A stretch of DNA of 64,000 bases from JACVRW01 sp963820315 (GTDB lineage Bacteria > Actinomycetota > Thermoleophilia > Solirubrobacterales > Thermoleophilaceae), in the NCBI GenBank assembly GCA_963820315.1, contig CAWFZK010000036.1, positions 1-64,000 of the forward strand, read 5' to 3'. Made by a program: the position numbers and the translations under genes. Under the pieces are notes generated by a model. It had not been told where the DNA came from. It made no database searches and saw nothing but the letters and a program-made list of their open reading frames with translations. Shown here piece after piece: positions 33,661-44,464 of the stretch. Positions within the stretch are counted from its first letter, which is position 1. Every line of letters begins with the position of its first letter.

Positions 33661-34914
33661 GCGAGGCTCCGGCCGAACTGGGCGCACACGCGCAGCCCGG
33701 AGACGACGCCGTCCTCGTGGAAGCCGTAGCCCCAGTAGGCGCCGCAGTAGTGGGTGCGCCGCACGCCGCTCACCTCCTCCCAGCGCCGCTGGGCGGCCAG
33801 TCCGGCAGGCGTGTAGACGGGGTGGTCGTAGCGGAACACGCGGATCACGCTCTCGGGCTCGATCGCCTCCGTGCGGTTGAGCGTCACGCAGAGCTCGCGG
33901 TCGGCGCGCAGCGACTGGAGCCTGTTCATGTGGTAGGTCACGGTCGTCCTGCCGCTCGGGCGGTCCTGGAGGTGGAAGTTCCAGCTTGCCCAGGCGCGCC
34001 GCCGCCGTGGCAGCAGCGAGCGGTCCGAGTGCAGCACGGTCTCGTTGGCCTGGTATGGGATCGAGCCAAGGACCTCGGCCTCGGCGGCGCTCGGGTCCGC
34101 GAGCATGCGCAGCGCCTGGTCGGAGTGGACGGCGAGCACCAGCTCGTCGAACTGCTCGGGCTCGCCGCCGGCAGGCGTCAGCTCCACACGGTCGTCGAAA
34201 CGCTCGATGCGCCTGACCGGGGTCGACAGCCGCAGCCGCTCACCGAGCGGCCCGGTCAGCGCCTCGACATAGCGCGACGAGCCGCCCTTGACGGTCAGCC
34301 ACGAGGGCCGGTCCGCAAGGCCGAACATGCCGTGGTTCGCGAAGAACTCGGCGAGCATGCTCGCCGGGAAGTCCCAGATCCGCTTCGGGTCCGTCGGACC
34401 AGACCGCGGACACCTGCGGGACTATCAGTCGCTTCACGAACTGCGGCGAATAGCCCCCCTCCGCGAGAAAGTCGCCGAGCGACGGGCCGGATCCGTTGAG
34501 CCCGACCAGTGCGGGCGCCTCGCGGTTGAAGCGCAGCAGGTCGCGGACCATGCGGTGGAACGAGGGCCGGGCGAGGTTCGAGCGGCGCGCGAACAGCCCG
34601 TTCGCCGAGGCGCCGTTGTACTCGAAGTCGCGTCCGTCGCTCACCGAGAAGCTCATGTCCGACGGCTGCGTCTCGACGCCCACGCCCGCCAGCAGCCGCT
34701 GGAAGTTCGGGTAGGTGCGGTCGTTCAGGACGATGAAGCCGGTGTCGACCTCGTGGGTCGTCTCGGCCGTGTCCACCCTGACCGTGTTGGTGTGACCGCC
34801 CGCGTAGTCGTTCGCCTCGAACAGGGTGACGTCGTGGCCGTCCCGCAGCAGATGGGCGCAGACGAGCCCAGAAATTCCTGCACCTACGATCGCAATCCGT
34901 TTGGACATCCCCAT
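33657..34914 (-). CDS. FAD-dependent amine oxidase-like protein, frameshifted
   Basis: ATG 34914 (or 34908) gives the FAD-binding start KRIAIVGAGISGLVCAHLL and an ARYDAGGHTNTV-type loop (EANDYAGGHTNTV). The first half and the second half (DFPASMLAEFFANHGMF onward) are in frames one base apart; the break is near 34392, at GACGGACCC, an apparent extra base. Repaired length is 418 aa, as expected. The C-terminal YWGYGFHEDGVVSGL closes the FAD site. The enzyme probably dehydrogenates or isomerises a fatty-acyl or steroid-like chain and heads the three-gene lipid operon. Confidence 0.86.
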
Positions 34915-34984
34915 CCGTACGTACGGTCGCTCGATCTCGATCAGTTGGGTAGAGTCGCCGCGACCCCGTCCGAGGAAGGCCCTC

Positions 34985-35380
34985 TTGGATCCAAGCCACC
35001 TGAAGTCGATCCCGCTCTTCTCCGACATTCCCGACGACGAGCTCGCGAAAATCGCCACCTTCGCCCAAGAGGTCACGGTCGAGGCGGGGCGCGAGCTGGT
35101 GCGCGAGGGCGACTTCTCCTACGAGTTCATGGCGATCCAGGAGGGCGACGCCGAGGTCACCCGCCACGGCGAGCACGTCGCCGACCTCGGGCCTGGCGAC
35201 TTCTTCGGCGAGATGGGGCTGCTCGAGAAGACGTTGCGAAACGCGACCGTCACCGCCAAGACGTCTGTGCGGATCGTGACCCTGACCGGCTGGGATCTGA
35301 AGCGCATCGAACGCAGCGTGCCGGAGGCGATCGAGCGCGTCCGCGCGACGCTCGAGGAGCGCCGGCCGGCGGCGGACTAG
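34985..35380 (+). CDS. cyclic nucleotide-binding domain protein
   Basis: TTG 34985 is supported by GAGGAAGG at 34971-34978, seven bases away; earlier starts would overlap the opposite gene. The 131-residue product is a single cNMP domain (PLFSDIPDDELAKIATFAQE to VPEAIERVRATLEER) with the phosphate-binding cassette DLGPGDFFGEMGLLEKTLRNATV. There is no DNA-binding domain, so it is not a CRP-type regulator itself. It overlaps no gene and is co-directional with the reductase that follows by four bases. Confidence 0.8.
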   Translation: MDPSHLKSIPLFSDIPDDELAKIATFAQEVTVEAGRELVREGDFSYEFMAIQEGDAEVTRHGEHVADLGPGDFFGEMGLLEKTLRNATVTAKTSVRIVTLTGWDLKRIERSVPEAIERVRATLEERRPAAD

Positions 35381-35384
35381 AGCC

Positions 35385-36542
35385 GTGGCTGGGCGGATCG
35401 TCCTCTTCGGCGCGACGGGCTACACGGGCGAGCTGGCGGCCCAGGCCATGGTGGAGCGCGGGTTGCGGCCCGTGCTGGCGGCGCGCAGCCGCGAGAAGCT
35501 CGACGCGCTTGCGGAGCGGCTCGGCGATTCGCTCGAGACCGAGGTCGCGGACGTGACCGATCCGGCGAGCGTGCGTGCGCTCGTCGAGAAGGGTGACGTG
35601 CTCGTCACGACGGTGGGCCCTTTCGTGCGCTGGGGCGCAGCAGCGGCCGCCGCCGCCACGCGCGCCGGCGCGCACTACATCGACTCGACCGGCGAGCCGC
35701 CCTTCGTCCGCGAGGTCTTCGAGCGCTACGGCCTCGTCGCCGAGAAGGCGGGCTGCGGAATGCTCACCGCGCTCGGGTACGACTGGGTGCCCGGCAACCT
35801 CGCCGCCGGGATTGCGCTCACGCGCGCGGGCGAGTCGGCCGTGCGAGTGGACGTCGGGTACTTCCTGACCGGTGCGGCGGACCCGAGCGGGATGAGCGGC
35901 GGCACACGCGCCTCGCTCGTCGGCGTGATCGCGGCGCCCTCGTTCGCGTTCAGGGACGGGCGGGTGCGCACGGAGCGCGGGGCAAAGGACCTGCGCAGCT
36001 TCCGTGTCGGCGACCGCGAGCTGGCGGGTGTGTCCGTCGGCAGCTCCGAGCACTTCACGCTGCCGCGCGTGGCGCCGCAACTGCGCGAGGTCAACGCCTA
36101 CCTGGGCTGGTTCGGCCCCGCGTCGCGTGCGATGCAGGTCATGTCGGCCGGCACGAGCGCGGTCATGAAGGTCCCCGGTGTCGAGGGGCTGTGGAACGCG
36201 GCCGGTCAGAAGCTCGTCAAGGGCTCGAGCGGTGGGCCCGACGAGGCCGCCCGCTCGGGCTCCGGCTCGCACATCGTCGCGATCGCCTATGACGGCGCCG
36301 GCAAGGAGCTGAGCGAGGTCCACGTCACGGGGGTCGACGGCTACACCTTCACCGGGCGCATGCTCGCCTGGGGTGCCGAGCGCGTCGCTGCCGGCGCGCT
36401 GCGCGGCACCGGCGCCCTCGGACCGGTGGACGGCTTCGGGCTCGAGGCGCTCAGCGAGGGCTGCGCCGAGGCCGGGATCGCCGAGGAGGAGGCCTCGGAC
36501 GCCGAGGCCGCCACGCCGGCGGCGCCCGCCACCAGCGGCTGA
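35385..36542 (+). CDS. saccharopine dehydrogenase-like / trans-acting enoyl reductase family
   Basis: 385 residues starting GTG 35385. The N-terminal Rossmann domain begins RIVLFGATGYTGELAAQAMV; ARSREKLDALAERLG follows, and TTVGPFVRWGAA is a typical substrate-side loop. The family includes the mycobacterial trans-acting enoyl reductase of glycolipid synthesis and SCCPDH-like proteins. The C-terminal acidic Ala/Glu-rich tail is unstructured. NADP-dependent reduction is likely; substrate unknown. It lies in line with the cNMP protein, with a start four bases after that stop. Confidence 0.85.
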   Translation: MAGRIVLFGATGYTGELAAQAMVERGLRPVLAARSREKLDALAERLGDSLETEVADVTDPASVRALVEKGDVLVTTVGPFVRWGAAAAAAATRAGAHYIDSTGEPPFVREVFERYGLVAEKAGCGMLTALGYDWVPGNLAAGIALTRAGESAVRVDVGYFLTGAADPSGMSGGTRASLVGVIAAPSFAFRDGRVRTERGAKDLRSFRVGDRELAGVSVGSSEHFTLPRVAPQLREVNAYLGWFGPASRAMQVMSAGTSAVMKVPGVEGLWNAAGQKLVKGSSGGPDEAARSGSGSHIVAIAYDGAGKELSEVHVTGVDGYTFTGRMLAWGAERVAAGALRGTGALGPVDGFGLEALSEGCAEAGIAEEEASDAEAATPAAPATSG

Positions 36543-37685
36543 GTGCACCTCTCGCAGGACCCGGCCGCCCGGCGACGGCTCGTCGCACTCGGAGCCGCGG
36601 CCGCGCTGGCGCTCGTCGTTGGGATCGTGATCGGCGCCGGCGGGGGCGGCGAGGACGAGCCGGAGCGTGAGTCCGGCGCCTCGCCCGCCGAGCAGGGTCG
36701 CGAGCTGCGCCGCGCGGTCGACCGGCTCAGCCTGCGCCGGCAGGTCGGGCAGCTCGTGATCTCGAGCTTCGACGAGACGACCAGGCCGGACTACATCCGC
36801 AGGCGCCTGCGCGCCGGCGAGACCGCCGGCGTCATCCTGTTCGGCCGCAACGGCGGGGACGCCGCGCAGTGGCGGCGGCTCACGCGCTCGATCCAGGCCG
36901 CGGCGCGCGGGCGCGCGCTCGTGATGGTCGACCAGGAGGGCGGCGACATCCGCACCGTCTCGTTCGCCGGCCCGGCCGCCGGGCAGGCGAGTCAGGGCGC
37001 GCCGCAGCAGGTCCAGGCCGCTGCCCGCGAGGCGGCCGGGCAGCTGCGCGGCGTCGGCGTGAACGTCAACCTCGCGCCGGTGGCCGACGTCGCAGAGCGC
37101 GGAGGCGTGCCGTCGGTCATGGACGGTCGGGCGTTCGCGGGCGGCCCCGACGAGGTGGCCGCGGCCACGCGCGCCTCGATCCGCGGCATGCGCGCCGCGC
37201 GCGTCGCCGCCACGGCGAAGCACTTCCCCGGCCTCGGCGGCTCGCAGATCAACACCGACGACGCCTCCGCCACCGTCGGCGGCTCGATCGACAGCGACCT
37301 CGTGCCGTTCGAGGCCGCGATCGCGGAGCGGGTGCCGCTCGTGATGCTCTCGCACGCGCTCTACCCGGCGCTCGACCCCGACGCGATCGCTTCGCAGTCG
37401 CAGGCGATCGCGACGGAGCTGCTGCGCGACGAGCTCGGCTTCGAGGGCGTCGTCGTGACGGACAGCATGGAGGCCCAGGCGGTGCTCGCCGTGTCGGGCG
37501 TCGCCGACGCGTCGGTGCGCTCAGTTCGCGCGGGGGCGGACCTCGTGCTGCTCACCGGCTCGGCCAGCTGGAACGACGTCTACCCGCGCCTGCTCGAGGA
37601 GGCCCAGACGGATCCCGAGTTTCGCGCGCGCGTGCGCGAGAGCGCGGCGCGCGTGCTCGCGTTGAAGCGCGCGCTCCTCGGCTGA
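36543..37685 (+). CDS. glycoside hydrolase family 3 N-terminal domain protein
   Basis: 380 residues: a membrane anchor (ALGAAAALALVVGIVIGAG) and an acidic linker precede the GH3 barrel. LVMVDQEGG, AKHFPGLGGSQINT and VVTDSMEAQAVL mark the beta-N-acetylhexosaminidase (NagZ-type) branch. In that branch the catalytic Asp sits in VVTDSME and the His in KHFPG. It would act outside or at the membrane on murein- or chitin-derived sugars. The GTG start at 36543 is directly behind the TGA of the reductase gene, so the two probably share a transcript. Confidence 0.9.
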   Translation: MHLSQDPAARRRLVALGAAAALALVVGIVIGAGGGGEDEPERESGASPAEQGRELRRAVDRLSLRRQVGQLVISSFDETTRPDYIRRRLRAGETAGVILFGRNGGDAAQWRRLTRSIQAAARGRALVMVDQEGGDIRTVSFAGPAAGQASQGAPQQVQAAAREAAGQLRGVGVNVNLAPVADVAERGGVPSVMDGRAFAGGPDEVAAATRASIRGMRAARVAATAKHFPGLGGSQINTDDASATVGGSIDSDLVPFEAAIAERVPLVMLSHALYPALDPDAIASQSQAIATELLRDELGFEGVVVTDSMEAQAVLAVSGVADASVRSVRAGADLVLLTGSASWNDVYPRLLEEAQTDPEFRARVRESAARVLALKRALLG

Positions 37686-37687
37686 GG

Positions 37688-38467
37688 CTACGCCGGCGCC
37701 AGCGCGGCCCGCACGAACTCGACGTCCGCGCGCAGCGCGTCCAGCTCGCGCGGCGTCTCGACGACGGAGGGCGCGTCGGCCGCGCGGATCATGTGGCGGA
37801 GCGCGTCGAGGTCGATCGTGCCGCTGCCGATGTTCGCGTGGCGGTCGGCTCCGGTTCCGGGCGGGTCGCGCGAGTCGTTCACGTGCAGCAGGTCGATCCG
37901 CCCCGTGATCGCGACGGCCCGCTCGACGGCGTCGGCGAGGTCCTCGCCGGCCGCGTGTGCGTGACAGGTGTCGAAGCAGAAACCGAGCTCGACCTCGGTG
38001 TCGGCGCCGGCCACGCCCTCCCATAGGCGTGCCAGGGCGTCGAAGCGGCGCGCCACGGCGTGCTCGCCGCCGGCGGTGTTCTCGAGGAACACCGGCACGC
38101 CCGCCTTCATCCGCTCGAGTGTCCGCACCCAGCGCTCGACCCCCTCGTCGAGCCCGTCCTCCGAGTGACCTGGGTGCACGATCACGGCGAGCGCGCCGAC
38201 GTCCGCCGCCGCCTCGCAGGTCTGGTTGAGGATCTTGCGCGAGCCGTAGCGCACGTTCGGGCGCGGCGAGCACACGTTGATCAGGTAGGGCGCGTGGACG
38301 TAGAGGCCAACCTCCGATGCGCGCAGCTCGCCGGCGTCGTCACGCGGCGGCGGCTTCTCCCAGCCCTGGGGGTCGGAGAGGAACAGCTGGATGCAGTCCG
38401 CGCCGACCTCGGAGGCCTCGCGCAGCGGGTCCACGCCCCAGATGTGGGCTCCAACCGGCTGCGGCAC
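37688..38467 (-). CDS. endonuclease IV-like (AP endonuclease family 2) protein
   Basis: 259 residues; the family averages 280. The TIM-barrel metal-site motifs are present: VGAHIWGV near the start, HPGHSEDG, FLENTAGG, GFCFDTCHAHAAGEDL, LLHVNDSRDPPGTGADRHANIGSG and VETP. Together these hold the zinc ligands. The probable role is repair of abasic DNA sites. It begins three bases downstream of ppk on the same strand and its end faces the GH3 gene three bases away. Confidence 0.9.
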   Translation of the reverse strand: MPQPVGAHIWGVDPLREASEVGADCIQLFLSDPQGWEKPPPRDDAGELRASEVGLYVHAPYLINVCSPRPNVRYGSRKILNQTCEAAADVGALAVIVHPGHSEDGLDEGVERWVRTLERMKAGVPVFLENTAGGEHAVARRFDALARLWEGVAGADTEVELGFCFDTCHAHAAGEDLADAVERAVAITGRIDLLHVNDSRDPPGTGADRHANIGSGTIDLDALRHMIRAADAPSVVETPRELDALRADVEFVRAALAPA

Positions 38468-38470
38468 CTG

Positions 38471-40564
38471 CTACTCGGCTGAAACGCGCTCGAGTGCGCG
38501 CTGCATGAGCTCGCGGTGCACCGAGCGGGTGCCCTCGGTCCGGCGCACCCAGGAGCCGTCGGCCCCCAGCTCCCAAGCGAACGTGTTGTCGGCGAGGCAG
38601 CGCTCGAGCGTGTCCTCGAGCTCCGCGACGAGCTGCGGGTCGGTGAGCGGCGCGAGCAGCTCGACGCGCGTGTCGAGATTGCGCGGCATCAGGTCGGCGG
38701 AGCCCATCCAGTAGCGCCGCTCCTCGCCGCGCTGGAACCCGTAGACGCGCGAGTGCTCGAGGAAGCGCCCGACCACGGAGGTCACGCGGATGTTCTCGGA
38801 GACGCCCGGCACGCCGGGGCGCAGGCAGCAGATCCCACGCACGTTCACGTCGACGCGCACGCCGGCCTGTGAGGCCTCGTAGAGCGCGCGGATCGAGCGC
38901 GGATCGACAAGCGAGTTCATCTTCAGCACGATCCGCGTGTCGACGCCGGCCTCGTGCGCCTCGATCGTGCGCTCGACCTCGCGCAGGAACCATTTGCGCA
39001 TGTGGTCGGGGGCGACGATCGCCTTGCGGTAGTCGGGCGAGCGCGCGATGCCCGTAAGCGAGTTGAACAGCTCCGCCACGTCCTGAGCGATCTCGCGGTC
39101 CGTCGTGAAGAGGCCGAAGTCCTCGTACAGGCGCGCCGTCTTGGCGTGGTAGTTGCCGGTCCCGATGTGGACGTAGTGGCGCACGCCGCTGCCCTCGCGG
39201 CGAACGACGAGCAGCGCCTTCGCGTGCGTCTTGAGCCCGGGCAGGCCGTGCACGACGTGCGCGCCCGCCTCTTCCAGGGCGCGCGCCCAGCCGATGTTGC
39301 GGCGCTCGTCGAAGCGCGCCTTCAACTCGACGAGGCAGACGGCCTGCTTGCCGCGCTCGGCCGCCTCGATCAGCGACGGGACCAGCGTCGAGTCGTCCGA
39401 GGTGCGGTACACGGTCAGCTTGATCGCGAGCACGTCGGGGTCGCGCACCGCCTGCTCGACGAAGCGCTCGACGCTTGCCGCGAAGGAGTCATATGGGTGG
39501 TGGACGAGGACATCGCCGGCGCGCATCGCCGCCATCAGGTCGGCGGGCCCGTCATCGCCATCCGTGAAGGCGGGCGGCGGTATGGGGCTCCAGGGCTCGT
39601 CGCGCAGCTCGCGGTGGCCGTCGACCCCGTAGATCTGCCACAGGTCCTCGAGATCGAGCAGCCCCGACACGTCGACCACCTCCGCCTCGTCCACGGCGAG
39701 CTGCTCGATCAGGTACTCGCGCATCTCGGGGTCCATCGAGGACGACACCTCGAGCCGGACGACCTCGCCGAAGCGGCGCCGGCGCAGCTCGTCCTCGACC
39801 GCGCGCAGCAGGTCGTCCGCCTCGTCCGAGACCGTGAAGTCGGCGTCGCGCGTGACGCGGAAGTAGTCGTGGCGCAGGATCTCCATGCCCGGAAACAGCG
39901 AGTCGAGGTGGCGCGCGATGATTTCCTCGAGCGGTACGAAAATGTCGTGGCCGATCGGCACGAAGCGCGGCAGCACCTCCTTCGGCACCTTCACGCGCGC
40001 GAACGTCTCTGCGCGCGAGACCGGATCGCGGAGCCAGACCGCCAGCGAAAGCGACAGGTTCGAGATGTAGGGGAAGGGCCGGCCGGGCCCGACCGCCAGC
40101 GGCGTCAGCACCGGGAAGATCTGCTCGGCGAAGATTCGGTCGATCGCCTGGAGCTCGTCGGGATTGCAGCGGGCGCAGTCGACGACGCGGATGTCGTGCT
40201 CCGCGAGCGCCGCCGTCAACTCGTCGTCCCAGACGCGCGAGTGCCGCGCGCCGAGCTCGCGGTTGCGCTCGCCGATCCGCTCGAGGGTCTCGCTCGGGGA
40301 GAGGCCGTCGACGCCGCGGGCGTCGATGCCGGCGTCGACCTGGTCGTGCACGCCGGCCACCCGCACCATGAAGAACTCGTCCAGGTTGGAGGCGTAGATG
40401 GCGCAGAACTTGACCCGCTCCAGCAGCGGGATCCGCTCGTCCTCCGCCAGCTCCAGCACCCGCTCGTTGAACTGGAGCCAGGACAGCTCTCGGTTGTTGT
40501 AGAGCTCGGGTGAATCGAGCGACGGTGCTTCGGATGGAGCGGTTACGGCTTCCACAGGCGTCAA
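38471..40564 (-). CDS. ppk: polyphosphate kinase 1
   Basis: 697 residues, the usual length. NNRELSWLQFNERVLELAED at the start, the catalytic His in HIGTGNYHAKTARLYEDFGLFT (the autophosphorylated histidine region at about 435) and the second HKD-like motif (MGSADLMPRNLDTRVELL) are clear. The enzyme makes polyphosphate from ATP reversibly. It is divergent from sixA with only 15 bases between starts, and sits beside ppx, phoU and the pst genes, making a complete polyphosphate and phosphate block. Confidence 0.96.
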   Translation of the reverse strand: MTPVEAVTAPSEAPSLDSPELYNNRELSWLQFNERVLELAEDERIPLLERVKFCAIYASNLDEFFMVRVAGVHDQVDAGIDARGVDGLSPSETLERIGERNRELGARHSRVWDDELTAALAEHDIRVVDCARCNPDELQAIDRIFAEQIFPVLTPLAVGPGRPFPYISNLSLSLAVWLRDPVSRAETFARVKVPKEVLPRFVPIGHDIFVPLEEIIARHLDSLFPGMEILRHDYFRVTRDADFTVSDEADDLLRAVEDELRRRRFGEVVRLEVSSSMDPEMREYLIEQLAVDEAEVVDVSGLLDLEDLWQIYGVDGHRELRDEPWSPIPPPAFTDGDDGPADLMAAMRAGDVLVHHPYDSFAASVERFVEQAVRDPDVLAIKLTVYRTSDDSTLVPSLIEAAERGKQAVCLVELKARFDERRNIGWARALEEAGAHVVHGLPGLKTHAKALLVVRREGSGVRHYVHIGTGNYHAKTARLYEDFGLFTTDREIAQDVAELFNSLTGIARSPDYRKAIVAPDHMRKWFLREVERTIEAHEAGVDTRIVLKMNSLVDPRSIRALYEASQAGVRVDVNVRGICCLRPGVPGVSENIRVTSVVGRFLEHSRVYGFQRGEERRYWMGSADLMPRNLDTRVELLAPLTDPQLVAELEDTLERCLADNTFAWELGADGSWVRRTEGTRSVHRELMQRALERVSAE

Positions 40565-40579
40565 TTATGGTGCTTCGCC

Positions 40580-41014
40580 GTGATTTGGTTGTTGCGACAT
40601 GGGGATGCCGAGCAGGGCTCCCCCGACGCCGAGCGCCCGCTGACCGACAAGGGGCGCCGCCAGGCGCGCGCCGCCGGTGCCGCCCTGAAGGAGCTCGGCG
40701 TGAAAATCGAGGCGTGCCTGACGAGCCCGAAGAAGCGCGCGGCCGACACCGCCGCCCTCGCATGCGAGCCGCTCGCCATCGAGCCGCAGGAGGAGCCGGA
40801 GCTCGCGGGCGGGCGCTTCGACCCGCTCGAGCTGGCGGCCGAGACCGGCCAGGACGTGCTGCTCGTCGGCCACGAGCCCGACTTCTCGGACGCCGTGCGC
40901 GAGCTCACCGGCGGCGACGTCGACATCAAGAAGGGCGGCCTGGCTGCCATCGACGCCGGTGAGCTCTGCGTGCTCATGCGCCCTGCCGAGATCAAGCGGA
41001 TCGCCCGCTCCTAG
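40580..41014 (+). CDS. sixA: SixA-type phosphohistidine phosphatase
   Basis: 144 residues. LLRHGDAEQGSPDAERPLTDKGRRQA is the histidine-phosphatase signature (RHG), with ACLTSPKKRAADTA and LLVGHEPDFSD holding the other Arg/His residues. GTG start at 40580. It removes phosphate from phosphohistidine proteins. The stop overlaps, convergently, the end of ppx by four bases, and the start is back-to-back with ppk. Confidence 0.9.
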   Translation: MIWLLRHGDAEQGSPDAERPLTDKGRRQARAAGAALKELGVKIEACLTSPKKRAADTAALACEPLAIEPQEEPELAGGRFDPLELAAETGQDVLLVGHEPDFSDAVRELTGGDVDIKKGGLAAIDAGELCVLMRPAEIKRIARS

Positions 41015-41896
41015 GCGAGCTGGCGGCCCTCGACCAGCTCGAGCAAGACGCCCTCGCGCAGCCCGCCACGCGCGATCCGGAGCGGGAGCTGCAGGAGGTC
41101 CGAGATCGCCTCGAGAACGAGGATTCCGGCCGGCAGCAGGCGGACGCGCTCGGTGTCGAGCTCGAAGCGGCGCGCGACCTCGGCGATCGGGAGTCAGCGA
41201 CAGCACCCTGATCCCGCGCTCGAGCGTGTCGTGCGCGAGCTCGCCCCCGACCAGCCTTCGCAGGGAGGTCGCCGTGCCGCCCACCGCGACCGCGTGCTGC
41301 GCGGGCGGCGGCTCGAGGCCCTCGAAGGTCCCCGCCACGTGACGCCGCACCTTCTCGAGCTCGTCGACCGAGGGCGGGTCGGAGCGCAGATACGAGTCCG
41401 CGAGGAAGCCGGACCCGATCCGGAACGACTCGGACCACTCCATGCGTCCCTCGGGATCGCCGATCGCGATCTCGCTGGAGCCGCCGCCGACGTCGATCAC
41501 GGCGACGGTGCCCTCAACCGGGCGCAGCAGCGTGCGCGTCGCGCCGACGAACGACAGCCTGGCCTCCTCCTCGCCGGTCAGCACGGACAGCTCCGTGCCG
41601 CCCGCCTCCTCGACCGCCTCGACGAGCTGCTCGCGGTTGGGTGCGTTGCGGATCGCGGCGGTCGCCACGGCCACGATCTGCTCTGCGCCGAGCTCGTTCG
41701 CAACCGCGACCTGGGTGCGGACCACCTCGGCGGTCTCCTCGATCTTCTCCTGGGGAATCCCACCGCCGTTGCGCATGCTCCTGCCGATGCGCGTGAAGGC
41801 GCGCTGGGTCACGAGCTCCCGCAGCGCGCCGTCGCCGGCGTCGGCCACGAGCAGCCGCGTGGTGTTGCTACCGATGTCTATGCAGGCGCAGATCAA
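41011..41896 (-). CDS. ppx: Ppx/GppA exopolyphosphatase family protein, frameshifted
   Basis: TTG 41896 overlaps the stop of phoU (TTGA). CIDIGSNTTRLLVAD is the actin-like ATPase phosphate-1 motif, VIDVGGGSSEIAIG is phosphate-2, and SFRIGSGFLADSYL follows. Near 41192 the frame shifts by one (GACTCCCGAT; an extra base), after which AEVARRFELDTERVRLLPAG, LVLEAISDLLQL and GGLREGVLLEL complete the family C-terminus. Repaired length is 294 aa. It hydrolyses polyphosphate ends or pppGpp. Confidence 0.88.
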
Positions 41897-42595
41897 GCAG
41901 TGGGGGGAGCGAGCTCCGGATGCGAGGCGTCCTCGAACTCGCGGAACAGGCCGGTGACGACGAAGGCGGTCTGCTCGCCGATGTCGACCGCATTGTCCCC
42001 GACGCGCTCGATGCAGCGCGCCACCAGCATCATGTGCATGCCCCACTCGCGCTGATCCGGATCGTCGCCGATCTCGAGCGCCCGGTGGAAGACCTGCCGG
42101 TTCAGCCTGTCGATCTCGTCGTCCTGGCGGACGAGGTCCCTGGCCATGTCGACGTCACGGCGCTCGAAGGCCTGGCCGCACTGGATGACCTGCTGGCGGG
42201 CCTGCGACTCCCATGCGTGCGATCAGCTCGAGGATCTCGGGGTCCGCGGGCGGCTCGTGGCCGGCGAGCGGCACGAGCTTCGCCATGTTCACGCACTGGT
42301 CGCCCATGCGCTCGATGTGCTTGATGATGTGGAGCAGCGCCGCGACCAGGCGCAGGTCGCCCGCGACTGGCGCCTGCAGCGCGAGCAGCGACAGCACGCC
42401 CTGGTGCACCTCGAGGTAGCGGCCGTCGATGCGGTCGTCGTCGGCGATCACCATGCTGGCGAGCTCGACGTCCTGATGCTGAACGGTTTCGAGCGCGCGG
42501 TCGAGCGCCGTCACCACCATCGGCAACGCACCCATCGCCTGCTTCTCGAGCGTTGCTAGCTCCTCTTGGAACTGAAGGCGAGTCGTATCCGCCAC
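41893..42595 (-). CDS. phoU: phosphate uptake regulator PhoU, frameshifted
   Basis: The N-terminal helix bundle (QFQEELATLEKQAMGALPM, IADDDRIDGRYLEVHQGVL, MGDQCVNMAKL) and the second bundle (ARDLVRQDDEIDRLNRQVF, ARCIERVGDNAVDIGEQ) are both present. They are out of frame by one at about 42212 (ATGGGAGTC, an extra G). Repaired length is 233 aa, normal for PhoU. It dampens Pst transport and the Pho response. It is 10 bases from pstB and its stop overlaps the TTG of ppx. Confidence 0.9.
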
Positions 42596-42605
42596 GCTAG
42601 CTGCC

Positions 42606-43544
<939 letters not shown>

Positions 43545-43555
43545 TCTAGTTCACC

Positions 43556-44464
43556 TCACCACTTCTGCTCGTAACGATTCCGCAACCAGATCGCGACGCT
43601 GTTCATGAGCACCAGCATGATCATGAGCAGCAGGATGCCGGCGGCTGCGAGCGGTCGATAGTCGTTGACGTCGTTGGAAGGCCGTGTGATCCAGTCGAAG
43701 ATCTGGATCGGCATCGCCGTGAAGAACGAGTCGAGGCCCTCGGGGTTGAAGGCGATGAAGGTCGCCGCGCCGACCACGATCAGCGGCGCGGTCTCTCCGA
43801 TGGCGCGCGCCAGGGCGAGGATGACGCCGGTTGCGATGCCCGGCACGGCGGCGGGCAGGACCTGGCGCCAGATCGTCTGCCACTGGGTTGCGCCGAGCGC
43901 CATCGAGCCCTCGCGGATCGAGGGCGGCACCGCGCGGATCGCCTCGCGCGCGGCGATGATCACGACCGGCAGCACCAACAGGCCGAGCGTCAGCCCGCCG
44001 GCCAGCACGACCGGCCCGAGCGAGAGCGGGCCGCGCACCAGGAACGCCAGGCCGAGGATGCCGTACACGATCGAGGGCACCGCGGCCAGGTTCTGGATGT
44101 TCAGCTCGATCAGCCGGTTGTACCAGCGGTTCGCGTCCGCGTACTCCTCGAGGTAGATCGCGGTCGCCACTCCCACCGGGATGATGAAGGCGGCGCACAC
44201 GCCCATCAGCCAGATCGTGCCCCAGAACGCGGCCTGGATGCCGGACTGGTCGGCGTTGATCGACGAGAAGCTGGTGATGAAGTCCCAGGTCAGGTTGCCG
44301 GCGCCGTCCGCGACGACGTCGGCGAGCAGCACGCACAGCAGCAGCACCGAGATGCCGACGCAGACGATCAGCCCGATCTGGAACCCGGTGTTCTTCGTGC
44401 GGGTCGCCCCGGGCGCCTTGCCGATCGCCTGTGCCTCCGCGATCGCCTCAAGCTCCGCGCTCAT
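43556..44464 (-). CDS. pstA: phosphate ABC transporter permease PstA
   Basis: 302 residues with six membrane segments. The ABC permease EAA loop reads EAIRAVPPSIREGSMALGAT-like, followed by GETAPLIVVGAATF. ATG 44464 overlaps the stop of pstC (ATGA). It pairs with PstC to form the phosphate channel. The start was chosen by this overlap and by the Met-Ser-Ala N-terminus rather than a longer upstream frame. Confidence 0.94.
   Translation of the reverse strand: MSAELEAIAEAQAIGKAPGATRTKNTGFQIGLIVCVGISVLLLCVLLADVVADGAGNLTWDFITSFSSINADQSGIQAAFWGTIWLMGVCAAFIIPVGVATAIYLEEYADANRWYNRLIELNIQNLAAVPSIVYGILGLAFLVRGPLSLGPVVLAGGLTLGLLVLPVVIIAAREAIRAVPPSIREGSMALGATQWQTIWRQVLPAAVPGIATGVILALARAIGETAPLIVVGAATFIAFNPEGLDSFFTAMPIQIFDWITRPSNDVNDYRPLAAAGILLLMIMLVLMNSVAIWLRNRYEQKW

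Noticed and set aside
35250..37355. A 701-residue minus-strand frame opposite the reductase and GH3 genes
   Set aside because: Arg/Gly/His-rich shadow without domains; both plus-strand genes are well supported.
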